Source: Deefgea chitinilytica
GTDB taxonomy: Bacteria; Pseudomonadota; Gammaproteobacteria; Burkholderiales; Chitinibacteraceae
Direction: 5' to 3'
DNA length: 64,000 bases
NCBI RefSeq assembly: GCF_016881405.1
Contig: NZ_WOFE01000003.1
Location: 62,001 to 126,000, forward strand
Made by a program: the position numbers and the translations under genes. Numbering within the stretch: the stretch's first letter is position 1; every line of letters starts with the position of its first letter. The notes beneath the pieces are model-generated. The model had not been told where the DNA came from and did not search any database. It worked only from the letters and a program-made list of their open reading frames with translations. This document shows positions 42,581 to 51,657 of the stretch, piece after piece.

Positions 42581-43486
42581 TTAAATTTCTTGCGCTAATT
42601 CCATTAAAGAATTCACATTTGGTGGATTGGCTCCGGCTTGGATACACGCCAAACTACCTGCGGCGACGGCATGGCGTAAATGGGTATCGCCACTGGCATT
42701 GGGGTATTGCAGCAAACTCCAAATCAGCCCGCCCATACTGGCGTCTCCGGCGCCGACCGTATCAACAATGGCGAGTCTTGGTGGTGTTTGCTGCCACTCA
42801 TCATGCCCTTGATAAAGACTCGCCCCCGCTGCACCTCGGGTATACAGAATGGTCGCGTCGGGCTGCCAGCTGCGTAGCGTCGCCAGCGCGCTGGCTTCGT
42901 CATTGGTGCGAAACAGTCCGCGCAAATCTTCATCCGATACTTTAATCACATCAGCCAACTGCGCCATTTCTCGCAAGACCGGATCGTAAGCCTCATCCAT
43001 CAGCACTCTGAAGTTAGGATCAAAGCTTATTTTCGCGCCGACTGCTTTTGCCGCGTGCGCCATCTGTAATAGCTTTTGAGCCAGTTGCGGGCGTGCAAGG
43101 CTAATTCCACCAAAGTGCAGCCAAATATTCGGCTGCAGCCAGCCTTTGGGTAGCTGCTCCGGCGCAAAATGTAAATCGGCACTATTGTCGCCGACAAAAA
43201 AATACGCCGGTGGCTGTGTTTGATGCACGATGGCCAAGAGCGGTGAAAACGGTAGCTGCTGCATAAAGCGCAAATCTAAACCCGCTTCACGGCTGGCCGC
43301 TATCAGTGCGTCGCCAAAGCAATCTTGGCTGACCGCGCCAGCAAAGGCGCTGCGCACGCCCAGTTTGGCCATCACGCGAGCGACATTCCACGTCGCGCCG
43401 CCAACTTTTTCTTGCCAGAGCCCGTCTGCACCGCGAATCATGTCAGTGAGTGCTTCACCAGCGGAAATAAATTGAGGAAAGCTCAT
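42581..43486 (-). CDS. PfkB-family sugar kinase, probable fructokinase
   Basis: 301 residues. N-terminal GEALTDMIRGADGLWQEKVG then GATWNVARVMAKLG (the substrate-binding GG-N region), and C-terminal DTVGAGDASMGGLIW, the ribokinase-family anion hole and catalytic Asp. As the gene after a mannose-isomerase-like enzyme it should phosphorylate fructose to fructose-6-phosphate. The fructose assignment is from context and general similarity to bacterial fructokinases. Confidence 0.9.
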   Translation of the reverse strand: MSFPQFISAGEALTDMIRGADGLWQEKVGGATWNVARVMAKLGVRSAFAGAVSQDCFGDALIAASREAGLDLRFMQQLPFSPLLAIVHQTQPPAYFFVGDNSADLHFAPEQLPKGWLQPNIWLHFGGISLARPQLAQKLLQMAHAAKAVGAKISFDPNFRVLMDEAYDPVLREMAQLADVIKVSDEDLRGLFRTNDEASALATLRSWQPDATILYTRGAAGASLYQGHDEWQQTPPRLAIVDTVGAGDASMGGLIWSLLQYPNASGDTHLRHAVAAGSLACIQAGANPPNVNSLMELAQEI

Positions 43487-43506
43487 CGTATTGCCTCTGT
43501 GGATTG

Positions 43507-44697
43507 CTATTGCAAAACATTGAGCACTTCATAACACGCGCCCATTGTGTGGTAATCAACTTTACCGGCTGGGCTTTTTTCATCGCTGTATTTTTGATTG
43601 TCCGCGCGCAAAATCCGCCACCAAGCGCCGTGCTGATGATCGATAAAGTTCTGCCACGCGTACGCCCACAAGCGCTGGTAGTCATCCCAATATTTTTGGT
43701 TGCCGGTGCGCTCAGCCAAGAGCGCGGCAGTGGCGATGCTTTCAGCTTGTACCCAAAAGTATTTATCGCTATCGCAAATCTCATTCTCGGGGCCAAAGCC
43801 GTAATAGATTCCGCCATGTTCTGCATCCCAAGCGCGTTCCATCGCGGTATTAAATAGCTGCTCGGCGCGTGGTTTGAGCCATGCTAGCGGCCGGTGCCGC
43901 TCTAAAATCAGCAGCAATTTCGCCCATTCGGTCAGATGGCCTGGCTGATAACCCCAGGGGCGGAAAATATTGCTTTTGTCGTGTCGGTTGTAATCCCAAT
44001 CCACCGACCAATCGGTATGGTAATGCTCCCAAATCAGATTATTCGCAAGCATCGCTTGTCTTTGCGTGATATTGCTAGCCAGTAACTCAGCACGATCCAA
44101 ATACTTCACATCACCTGTCGCTTCAAATGCCGCCAACATCGCTTCGCAAGCGTGCATATTGGCGTTCTGACCGCGATACGGTTTGAGTGTCCAATCCGCG
44201 CTGGCTTCATCGGCATAGAGACCGTATTTGCTATCCCAAAACCGATATTCCATTAGTTGCCATGTTTCTTCTAGCCATTCACGCGCTTCGTTAATTCCTG
44301 CCATCAGGGCGTGTGCGTAAGCGAGTAAGACAAAAGCGAGGCCGTAACAATGGTTGGTGTCGTCATCCAGCGTTTTCTGACCGTCGCGCCATTGCAATTG
44401 CCAGGCATAGCCGCCGCTGACCAGATCGCGATGCACATCACGCAAAAAGGCGAGGCCATGCCGCGCGGTGCTGAGATACTCTGCGTCGCCAAATTGCCGA
44501 TACGCCATCGCATAATTGAAAACAAAGCGCGTGCTGCTGACCAAGTGCCGCGTATGGGCGTCGTAAATCGTGCCGTCGTCGCGGAAAAAATGATAAAAGC
44601 CACCGCTGGCGTCCACCGCGCGCGGATGATAAAAGCCCATTGTGTGCTGAATATGCTTCAGTAGCGTTTGGCGGTCTTGAAAGTTGGGCATATGCAT
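43507..44697 (-). CDS. AGE-family sugar isomerase/epimerase (probable mannose isomerase)
   Basis: 396 residues, an (alpha/alpha)6 barrel of the N-acylglucosamine 2-epimerase type: YDAHTRHLVSSTRFVFNYAM, SGGYAWQLQWRDGQKTLDDD, NANMHACEAMLAAFEATGD, HLTEWAKLLLILERH and a late DKYFWVQAESIATA. Mannose isomerases (YihS-like) and epimerases share this fold. Between alpha-mannosidase genes and a fructokinase, conversion of mannose to fructose is the best fit. It lies 20 bp before the kinase. Confidence 0.88.
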   Translation of the reverse strand: MHMPNFQDRQTLLKHIQHTMGFYHPRAVDASGGFYHFFRDDGTIYDAHTRHLVSSTRFVFNYAMAYRQFGDAEYLSTARHGLAFLRDVHRDLVSGGYAWQLQWRDGQKTLDDDTNHCYGLAFVLLAYAHALMAGINEAREWLEETWQLMEYRFWDSKYGLYADEASADWTLKPYRGQNANMHACEAMLAAFEATGDVKYLDRAELLASNITQRQAMLANNLIWEHYHTDWSVDWDYNRHDKSNIFRPWGYQPGHLTEWAKLLLILERHRPLAWLKPRAEQLFNTAMERAWDAEHGGIYYGFGPENEICDSDKYFWVQAESIATAALLAERTGNQKYWDDYQRLWAYAWQNFIDHQHGAWWRILRADNQKYSDEKSPAGKVDYHTMGACYEVLNVLQ

Positions 44698-44726
44698 TGG
44701 ATGACTCCTGCTTAATTTTCGAAACG

Positions 44727-45719
44727 TTAGTTGGTTTGGACTGCGGCGCTAGTACTGCCCCGCAAAATCAGTTTTACGGGATGCAAAATTTCGCTGACGT
44801 CTGGGCGTTCGGCGGCAGCTAAGAGCTGCGCGACGCCTGCTGCGCCCAGCGCGGCTTTATCGACGGCGACGGTGCTGAGCTGCGCGGCCTCGGCAGCGGC
44901 AATATCATCAAATCCGGCAATCAGCATGTCGTCGGGTAGAGTCATGCCGTGCGCTTTGCATTCGGCTTGGACGATCAGCGCGCAGGCGTCGTTAAACGCG
45001 ATAATCGCATCGGGCGGCGTAGCCAAATTCATTAATTCATTTAGCGCCAAGCGCGTGCCTTGAACTAAATCGAGCCCCGGCGGAATGAGCGCCTCCAAGG
45101 CTGGATCGGCCAATCGTCCCGCTTGAAACAAGGCTTCGCGATAGCCACGTTCACGCAAACGAATCGAATGATGTGCAAGTGAACCGGATAAAAACGCAAT
45201 TCGCTGCCGACCTTGTGCAATCAATTGCGCCGTCATCAAGCGCGTTCCGGCTTGGTTGTCAGGGTTGACGCTAGCAAGCTGTGGCGCGCTGGCATCGATC
45301 AAGGTCGTCGGTTTGCCCAAAGCCTGTACGACGGCTAGCGTTTCTGGCTCGATAAAGCCCACACACAAAATTGCATCGGCTTCTTGTTGGAGTAATTGCC
45401 GACGTATTGAGCTATTGGCATTGACACTGAATGGCTGTAGCTCAATACCCTTCTCTAAACACGCAAGCCTCGCGCCGCGCTCGACTTCAGCATAGAAAGG
45501 CGTCGCGTTGGCCGTGGTGTGCTGTGCGTGCAGTAAAAACAAAATCCGGCGAATCGGTGCGCGCTGCAAACGCGAGATGTCGTAACCGAGTTTCGCTGCA
45601 AGCTGTTGCACATGTTGGCGCTGTTGCTCGGAAACACCAGCTTGATGCTTGAGCGCACGCGACGCTGTGCCAATTGACACGCCAGCAGCTTGGGCGAGGG
45701 CTCTGAGGCTGATGCTCAT
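44727..45719 (-). CDS. LacI-family repressor of the mannoside locus
   Basis: 330 residues from the ATG at 45719, which overlaps the GH125 stop by 4 bp. N-terminal HTH: MSISLRALAQAAGVSIGTAS then RALKHQAGVSEQQRQHVQQL. A periplasmic-binding-like effector domain follows (RILFLLHAQHTTANATPFYA; ADAILCVGFIEPETLAV; LIAGFDDIAAAEAAQLSTVA). It should sense a sugar of the pathway. A palindrome at 50161-50194 before the first gene of the operon is a candidate operator. Confidence 0.92.
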   Translation of the reverse strand: MSISLRALAQAAGVSIGTASRALKHQAGVSEQQRQHVQQLAAKLGYDISRLQRAPIRRILFLLHAQHTTANATPFYAEVERGARLACLEKGIELQPFSVNANSSIRRQLLQQEADAILCVGFIEPETLAVVQALGKPTTLIDASAPQLASVNPDNQAGTRLMTAQLIAQGRQRIAFLSGSLAHHSIRLRERGYREALFQAGRLADPALEALIPPGLDLVQGTRLALNELMNLATPPDAIIAFNDACALIVQAECKAHGMTLPDDMLIAGFDDIAAAEAAQLSTVAVDKAALGAAGVAQLLAAAERPDVSEILHPVKLILRGSTSAAVQTN

Positions 45720-47104
45720 TGTGCTTCTCGCGGCAAGTGGGTTTGCAGTAGCGCCGGAAAATCGCGCGCTACGCGCAAAATTAATTCGCCAAATAGCGTG
45801 TTGGCCCAAGCAAACCAACCGCGAGTGAAGTCGCTTGGATCATCGGGCAAGAAGGATTCATGCATCAGCGAAGAGCCGCCATCACTGTGTTTGAGCATTG
45901 TCAGGCAGCGCGCCACTTCAGCGGCATCGTTGCTGGTGAGCGCCTGCACAATCAGGCTCATTGGCCAAATTCGCGGTGCCAGCGTATGCGGGCTGCCCAC
46001 GCCATTGAGTTGCCCGTCGCGACTGCTGAAAAACCACGGATTGTCTTTGGATAAAATAAAACGGCGGGTATTAAGGTAAAGCGCATCATCTGCGCTGCAT
46101 ACACCTAGATACGGTAGTGATAAAAGGCTGGGCACATTGGCGTCATCCATCATCAGCGCATTGCCGAAACCATCGACTTCATACGCCCAGATCGTGCCAT
46201 ATTTGGGATGTTGCACGCGGGCGTAGGCCAGTAGCGCAGCTTCCACTTCGTCGGCCAGAGCACGGCATCGGTGCGCCAAACTCACGGTTGGATAATGCAC
46301 ATCCAGCAAGCTGGCCAACTGGCGCAAGCTGACGACGGCAAAATGATTGCTTGGCACGAGAAATGGAAAAATGCACGCGTCGTCCGAAGGGCGAAACATC
46401 GAGGCGATCAGCCCAACGGGTTTGAGCGGATTGCCCCAGCCATTGCAGGGTAGGGTGTCGGACTGCCAGTGCGTTTGGCGCGTAAAGCGATAAGGGCCAG
46501 TATCGGTTTTGCGCTGTTGCTCTACCATCGTTGCGACGGCCAACTCCATTGCTGAGAGCCAATTTGCATCGAACACGCTGGCATCTTGCATCATCTGCCA
46601 ATAGCCATGCGCGAGGCGGATCGCGTAGCACAGCGAATCAAGCTCCCATTTACGCTCATGAATTTCCGGGCGCATGGTGGTGTGATCGTTTTGCCATTCG
46701 CTGTGCGCGGGGCCATCGTTAAACGCATTGGCATAAGGGTCGAGCAAAATGCACTGCGTCTGGCGGTGAATCAGCCCGGCAATCATCCGTGCCAGCGCAG
46801 GGTCTTGCTGCGCGAGCGGCAAATAAGGCCAAACTTGCGCACAACTATCGCGCAGCCACAGCGCATGAATATCGCCAGTGATCACAAAGGTATCGGGCTT
46901 GCCGTTGACATTTTCTTGATGAAACACCGTGGTATCGAGCGTATTGGGATAGCAATTGATAAAAAGCTCGCGCAAATGATCATCGCTAATTTGTTGGCTA
47001 ACGGCGGTGATTTTGGCTTCGACCGCGGCGGATGAAAAACGCGGCGTACTCGGCCGCGTTGCGGCCTGATTGGTCTTTGTTAGATGCTCTGCGGGCGAGT
47101 TCAT
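45716..47104 (-). CDS. GH125-family exo-alpha-mannosidase
   Basis: 462 residues from the ATG at 47104, which overlaps the upstream gene's stop (ATGA). Sequence landmarks of GH125: TFVITGDIHALWLRDSCAQV, AFNDGPAHSEWQNDHTTMRP, ERKWELDSLCYAIRLAHGYW, FRPSDDACIFPFLVPSNHFA and NPWFFSSRDGQLNGVGSPHT. Enzymes of this family release mannose from alpha-1,6-mannosides by inversion. No signal peptide, so it acts in the cytoplasm on imported oligosaccharides. Confidence 0.92.
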   Translation of the reverse strand: MNSPAEHLTKTNQAATRPSTPRFSSAAVEAKITAVSQQISDDHLRELFINCYPNTLDTTVFHQENVNGKPDTFVITGDIHALWLRDSCAQVWPYLPLAQQDPALARMIAGLIHRQTQCILLDPYANAFNDGPAHSEWQNDHTTMRPEIHERKWELDSLCYAIRLAHGYWQMMQDASVFDANWLSAMELAVATMVEQQRKTDTGPYRFTRQTHWQSDTLPCNGWGNPLKPVGLIASMFRPSDDACIFPFLVPSNHFAVVSLRQLASLLDVHYPTVSLAHRCRALADEVEAALLAYARVQHPKYGTIWAYEVDGFGNALMMDDANVPSLLSLPYLGVCSADDALYLNTRRFILSKDNPWFFSSRDGQLNGVGSPHTLAPRIWPMSLIVQALTSNDAAEVARCLTMLKHSDGGSSLMHESFLPDDPSDFTRGWFAWANTLFGELILRVARDFPALLQTHLPREAQ

Positions 47105-50100
47105 AATTTCTCCACAGGGTGTTGCCAAAGGCTAGCGGCGACCTTGCCTTGCTGATCGGTCAGCCACATCAGTGCGCGTCCGGCGGCGAGGGTGGTGCGA
47201 TAGCTGTGTGCGTCAGCTTGCCAGTGCAGCGCGTGAGCGCGACTGCTTTCGTTCACGGCAATCCACAGTGTATGCGCGGCAAATTGCTGTTGCTGCATAA
47301 AGACGCCCGCTGGTGATTTACCCTGCCATTGCCATGCGGGCTGAATGTCGGCGGCGTTGAGTGCATATTGATATAGCGCGCTCAAAGTGTCGGGATTGGC
47401 ATTCAGTTCCAACGGTAGCGGGCACCAAATGATTTGCCCTTTGCCGACTGAGAAATGCTCAATCCGTTCAGCATTACCCGCTGCATCGCAACCGCTATCG
47501 AGCCGCGCGATGGCGTCGCCGATGTAGCTGGCACGATATTCATTCGCGCCAATCTGTAGCGTTTCTTCGCGGCTTAAATTGCGAATGCTTGCGCCATCAA
47601 ACGGCGCGCGCTGGCAGGTATTGAAATAGCGATCCAGCGTCGCAGGCCCCGTGAGCAATACGGTGATCGCGTGTTGTTCGAGTAGTTGTTCGATTTGTTG
47701 CCAGCACGCAACATCCAGATTTTGCGGGCAAGGTAAAAGCAGTAACTGAGGTGGCACAGCAAATAGGCTACTTAAATCATGGTCGCCCACAGCGCGCAGA
47801 TTTTCGCCAAATTCAAACGTCAGATTGCGCACCAAAGCTTGCGTGGCATCGAGGGTAGAGCGGCGATTGCTGTAATCGTTGCTAAAAGGGTATACGACTG
47901 CAATCTCTGCTAATTGACGCTGATTAAGCAATACCCCGACCTTGCTGATGAATTGACCAAACGCAGCAGTGATGGCTGCTTCAGGTTTTTGCGAGCCATC
48001 AGCACGGCAAGCGCCGATATGCGACTCGTTGAGATTGTCCATGTGGTAATTGCAATTCCAGATCCACTGAACCGCGCCCGCGTTGCCATAGGCATAGGCG
48101 TAAGCATATTTGCGCTCCAACAGTTGCATCAGCTCGGTTTCGTTGCGGCGCGAACGACCATTGGCGCGCGCGACGTGCATGATGCCGGTTTCTTGGATTA
48201 AGTTCGGCGTGTTGGGCGTTTTGCTAAATAGGCTATCCCAGCCCAGCGCGTCATTCAGCCACCAACTGTGCACGCTGGTGTAGTCGACAACATCGGCAAA
48301 GAAAAACGGCGAAGGGCGTTGCTGACCGAGTGCTTCGTCCTGACCAACGCACACCATGACGTCCGGAATCAGCTCACGGATGCTGGCAGCCAAATCCGCC
48401 GCCCATTCGCGGTGAACGGCTTGCGTGAACAGCGCGTAATCGAGCCAGATGCCATGCTGTTTTTCAGCGATTTCGGTGGTGTTAAAACCGATATCTTCAG
48501 GTTGCGGCGGGCGAACTGCCGACCAGTCAGCAAGCTGCGCCGGGCTTAAATCCCAGGCGCGTTGCCAGTGGGAAATATCGGGGTTGATCGTTTGCAAATA
48601 CTGAATAAAAGCGCGTGTTTCAAATTCATCGCCCAAGCTGCGCGGGCCGACGAAAATGCGCTGCGGATCAAACAGCGACGGTTCGTTAATCAAATCCCAA
48701 TGCACGCGTTTCGTCTGCGTATGGCGGCTGACGATGCTGCGGATAAAACGCTTTTGCGCGCTGCGGCTGCGCGGGTCGAGGTAAGGGTTGCGACCTTCCC
48801 AGCTTTCTGGCGTGAACGCAAAAAACGTAAAGCAGCATTCCAAATCATGGCTGGCAGCGGTCAAAATAAACGCATCAATCGCGCGCAGCAGCGCTTCATT
48901 GGCGTGACCATCGACAAACATCAATTGCCGCCACGCCGTCCAAATTCCGGTGCGCAGATAATTCACGCCCATGCTGGCCAGCGTCGCCATCTCTTGCTGC
49001 CAGAGCGCGACATTCGGCAGGTGCAAAAATTTGCGATGCACATCGCCCGCCATATACGTCATACCGACAATCGGCGTGGTTTTGCCATCGCGAACGAAGT
49101 AATCGCGCCCAGCGCTCATCCTTGTTCCGCGCGCGAGCAGTTCGGCATCGCGTCCCCAGAAACCTTGCTGCAAATGAATCACATCGCCGTGCTCGCTTTT
49201 GAGTTCCGCGCGCAGTGTATACAGCCCGGCTTCAATCGTCTTCGGCAAGGTAAAGCGTAGGCTCTGAATGCCACCTTTCTGGGTATTGAGCTGTAGCTTT
49301 TGATAATCAATGGCTACATCGCGATACGTCGTGGTGATATTTGCAGTCCAGTGTTGACCGATGGCAGCGCCGAGGGCTTCGGCTTGCAAGGTTAGCGTTG
49401 CTCTTTCACCGGGTTCGTAGCAGGCAAAATCGGGCTTGAGCCAACATTCGGTGACACCGTGGCTGGCGTATTCTGCGAGTTTTTCGAGCAGTGCCATGCC
49501 GCCTTGTTGCCAAAACTGAGCATCGGGCGTGATATTGGCAAACACCTGCCGCGATCCGGCCATCGCGCCGCGTAAACGTTCGATCAACACAATCGGGCTG
49601 GCAATGTGGTGGTGCTGCGCGTCCATACTCATCAGCAAAGGATAAATCCGCGCATCCATCGGCCCGGCCGAGCCCGAATCGAGCGGCTGATCTTTGGTTT
49701 TGGTCGGCATCAGCACGAAGCTATCGGTGCTGGCGCTAAGATTTAGATTGAATGCGTCGAGCGTATCGCTCAACCAAGGGAAGTTTTTTCCCGCGCTAAG
49801 ATGCGTGCTGTGCGGTACATCGACGCGTTGAATTTCATGGATATCGAGTTGCCGAAACAGCGCCGCTTGTGGCTGGGGCTGGCCATGGCTGTCAATCGGC
49901 TCGCTAAAAACCGCTTGGCCTAAGGTCACTAGATTGCCGCCGCGTGCTAGGAAATCGAGCAAGGCAGGCCATGCCGCCAAGGGGAAATAACGGCCATGCC
50001 AATGCGCCAAAACGGCAGGCATTTCGCAGCGGTTTAAAGCATCGCTCAGCGCGTCGGCACTCACGGCGTGCTGTGGTGCGTGACTCGGGCGAACACCCGA

Positions 50101-50139
50101 AAAAGGAAAGTTTGCGTCGTAAAAAGCCAGCATTGCCAT
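47101..50139 (-). CDS. Large clan GH-A glycoside hydrolase, putative mannosidase
   Basis: About 1012 residues; ATG at 50139 is preferred since AAGGATGG lies 5-6 nt upstream, while 50148 is also open. The central TIM barrel carries VHWDLINEPSLFD (Asn-Glu-Pro acid/base) and NLIQETGIMHV (Glu as nucleophile). Flanking parts resemble GH42-type accessory domains: an N-terminal amidotransferase-like stretch (FLARGGNLVTLGQAVF), a beta domain, and a C-terminal one (VAVVYPF-like AEIAVVYPFSNDYSN; LLLLPCPQNLDVACW). No signal peptide. I cannot name the GH family; a beta-mannosidase or beta-galactosidase are options, and the operon favours mannose release. Confidence 0.8.
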   Translation of the reverse strand: MAMLAFYDANFPFSGVRPSHAPQHAVSADALSDALNRCEMPAVLAHWHGRYFPLAAWPALLDFLARGGNLVTLGQAVFSEPIDSHGQPQPQAALFRQLDIHEIQRVDVPHSTHLSAGKNFPWLSDTLDAFNLNLSASTDSFVLMPTKTKDQPLDSGSAGPMDARIYPLLMSMDAQHHHIASPIVLIERLRGAMAGSRQVFANITPDAQFWQQGGMALLEKLAEYASHGVTECWLKPDFACYEPGERATLTLQAEALGAAIGQHWTANITTTYRDVAIDYQKLQLNTQKGGIQSLRFTLPKTIEAGLYTLRAELKSEHGDVIHLQQGFWGRDAELLARGTRMSAGRDYFVRDGKTTPIVGMTYMAGDVHRKFLHLPNVALWQQEMATLASMGVNYLRTGIWTAWRQLMFVDGHANEALLRAIDAFILTAASHDLECCFTFFAFTPESWEGRNPYLDPRSRSAQKRFIRSIVSRHTQTKRVHWDLINEPSLFDPQRIFVGPRSLGDEFETRAFIQYLQTINPDISHWQRAWDLSPAQLADWSAVRPPQPEDIGFNTTEIAEKQHGIWLDYALFTQAVHREWAADLAASIRELIPDVMVCVGQDEALGQQRPSPFFFADVVDYTSVHSWWLNDALGWDSLFSKTPNTPNLIQETGIMHVARANGRSRRNETELMQLLERKYAYAYAYGNAGAVQWIWNCNYHMDNLNESHIGACRADGSQKPEAAITAAFGQFISKVGVLLNQRQLAEIAVVYPFSNDYSNRRSTLDATQALVRNLTFEFGENLRAVGDHDLSSLFAVPPQLLLLPCPQNLDVACWQQIEQLLEQHAITVLLTGPATLDRYFNTCQRAPFDGASIRNLSREETLQIGANEYRASYIGDAIARLDSGCDAAGNAERIEHFSVGKGQIIWCPLPLELNANPDTLSALYQYALNAADIQPAWQWQGKSPAGVFMQQQQFAAHTLWIAVNESSRAHALHWQADAHSYRTTLAAGRALMWLTDQQGKVAASLWQHPVEKL

Positions 50140-50160
50140 GGTTGCCATCCTTGGTTGAAT

Positions 50161-50194
50161 TTTGTTTAGTTATTTTGTTTTTTGACTAAACAAA
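50161..50194 (-). promoter_or_regulatory. Candidate operator of the mannoside operon
   Basis: TTTGTTTAGT-N14-ACTAAACAAA, a perfect 10 bp inverted repeat 22 bp upstream of the first gene. A likely target for the LacI-family regulator of the operon. The gap to the divergent GntR unit (50195-50389) holds no other gene. Confidence 0.62.
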
Positions 50195-50389
50195 GGGCAT
50201 TTTGCGCTTTAGTGTTTAAAACGACAAGACCTATCGGGCGCACTCGAAATGTAAATATTTCCATCGCATTGGCATTTTTATCGAGGCAATCAGCTGTGAA
50301 AGCGCTGTGAACTCACGATTTGACGTGCATTACCGCAAAGGGGATGTAGAAGTAGATCGAGCTATCGCTTGCGCTGGCTGAAAGTTAAA

Positions 50390-50417
50390 TGTATAGTGTG
50401 CTACATAACTAATACAC
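50390..50417 (+). promoter_or_regulatory. Promoter/operator of the GntR-ABC operon
   Basis: TGTATAGT...ACTAATACA, an imperfect inverted repeat just upstream of the GntR start, of the type found before YtrA regulators. A -10-like TATAGT lies within it. Confidence 0.55.
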
Positions 50418-50428
50418 AAGTACGGACT

Positions 50429-50785
50429 ATGGCCGACTGGAATAATCAATCGCCCATCTATTTGCAGCTCGCTGATCGTCTGAGTCAAAACTTACTCGAT
50501 GGCCAGCCGCCTGAAGGCGCGGCGATGCCGTCGGTACGCATGCTGGCGGCAGAATTTGCACTTAATCCGCTGACGGTCAATCGCGCTTTGCAAGCGATGG
50601 TCGATGCTGGGCTGTTAGAGAGTCGTCGCGGTCTGGGCATGTTTGTTTTGCCACAAGCGAGTGAGCGGCTGCGGGCATCAGAGCGAGAACGTTTTTTACA
50701 AACCGAGTGGCCACAACTGGTGGCCAAACTAGAGCGGCTGGGTATCAGTGCCGCCGATTTAACTTGGCCCAAGGAATCCGAATGA
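50429..50785 (+). CDS. GntR-family regulator, YtrA subfamily
   Basis: 118 residues from the ATG at 50429 (MADWNNQSPIYLQLADRLSQ). HTH: MPSVRMLAAEFALNPLTVNR then ALQAMVDAGLLESRRGLGMF, the GntR winged helix with only a short C-terminal tail, as in YtrA repressors. These normally repress the ABC transporter operon in which they lie; here the stop overlaps the ATPase start (ATGA). Confidence 0.93.
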   Translation: MADWNNQSPIYLQLADRLSQNLLDGQPPEGAAMPSVRMLAAEFALNPLTVNRALQAMVDAGLLESRRGLGMFVLPQASERLRASERERFLQTEWPQLVAKLERLGISAADLTWPKESE

Positions 50786-51657
50786 ATCATTTAGTGAAGG
50801 TGAGTGAGCTCACGGTGCACTACGGCGCGAAATCAGCCGTTAAGCAAGTCGCTTTTGAGTTGCCGGCGGGGCGTATTATTGGTTTGCTCGGTAGTAATGG
50901 CGCAGGTAAAACGTCGCTGATGCAGGCGATGATGGGGTTGATTCCGTACCAAGGGCAGATCGACATCTTGGGTTTTGACCCAAAAACGCAGCGCGAAGCG
51001 ATGCTCGAACACGTTTGCTACATTCCCGATGTCGCGATTCTGCCGCCGTGGATAGGCGTCGCCGATTTACTGCAGTTGATGGTCGGCTTACATCCTAAAT
51101 TCAAGCTTGAACTGGCGCAGCAAAAGCTGGCACGGACGATTATTCCGCTGGATGCCAAAGTCAAACAACTCTCGCGTGGCATGATTGTTCAGCTCCATTT
51201 GGCGATTATCAGTGCAATTGACGCCAAATTGATGATTTTAGATGAGCCAACGCTTGGGCTGGATATTCCGGCGCGCAAAGCGTTTTACGATATGTTGGTC
51301 AATGATTGGTGCACCGACGAACGCACGGTGTTGATTGCAACGCATCAGGTCGATGAAATCGAAAATCTATTGTCGGATGTGATGATGATTAATCATGGTG
51401 AGCTGGTGCTGCACGACAGTATCAGCAATCTGGAAGAGCGCTTTATTGGTGTGCGCTATGGTTTAGACGCCGCAGCCCAAATCGAAGCCGCCGCGCCGCT
51501 GCATCGCTTCCGTCAGATGGGGGGCGAATGCGCGATTTTCGCTGGCAACGCACCGGCTAATTTGGCTGAATTAGGTCAAATCTTCCGCGTTGAACTCGCT
51601 GATCTCTTTGTGGCGCTCGCGCAACCGAGCATGGAGAAAGAACATGCAACAAATTAA
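50782..51657 (+). CDS. ABC transporter ATP-binding protein
   Basis: 291 residues. Walker A GLLGSNGAGKTSLMQAMMGL; signature KQLSRGMIVQLHLA, a variant of LSGGQ; Walker B LMILDEPTLGLD; switch His in IATHQVDEIE. Starts at the ATG overlapping the GntR stop. Of the YtrB/CcmA type that exports or senses antibiotics or other cell-envelope stress. Works with the permease encoded next. Confidence 0.93.
   Translation: MNHLVKVSELTVHYGAKSAVKQVAFELPAGRIIGLLGSNGAGKTSLMQAMMGLIPYQGQIDILGFDPKTQREAMLEHVCYIPDVAILPPWIGVADLLQLMVGLHPKFKLELAQQKLARTIIPLDAKVKQLSRGMIVQLHLAIISAIDAKLMILDEPTLGLDIPARKAFYDMLVNDWCTDERTVLIATHQVDEIENLLSDVMMINHGELVLHDSISNLEERFIGVRYGLDAAAQIEAAAPLHRFRQMGGECAIFAGNAPANLAELGQIFRVELADLFVALAQPSMEKEHATN

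Noticed and set aside
45690-49260. Many forward-strand frames of 60-230 codons across the mannoside operon
   Set aside because: All are antisense to strongly supported enzymes (GH125, GH-A hydrolase, LacI) and come from GC-rich codon bias.
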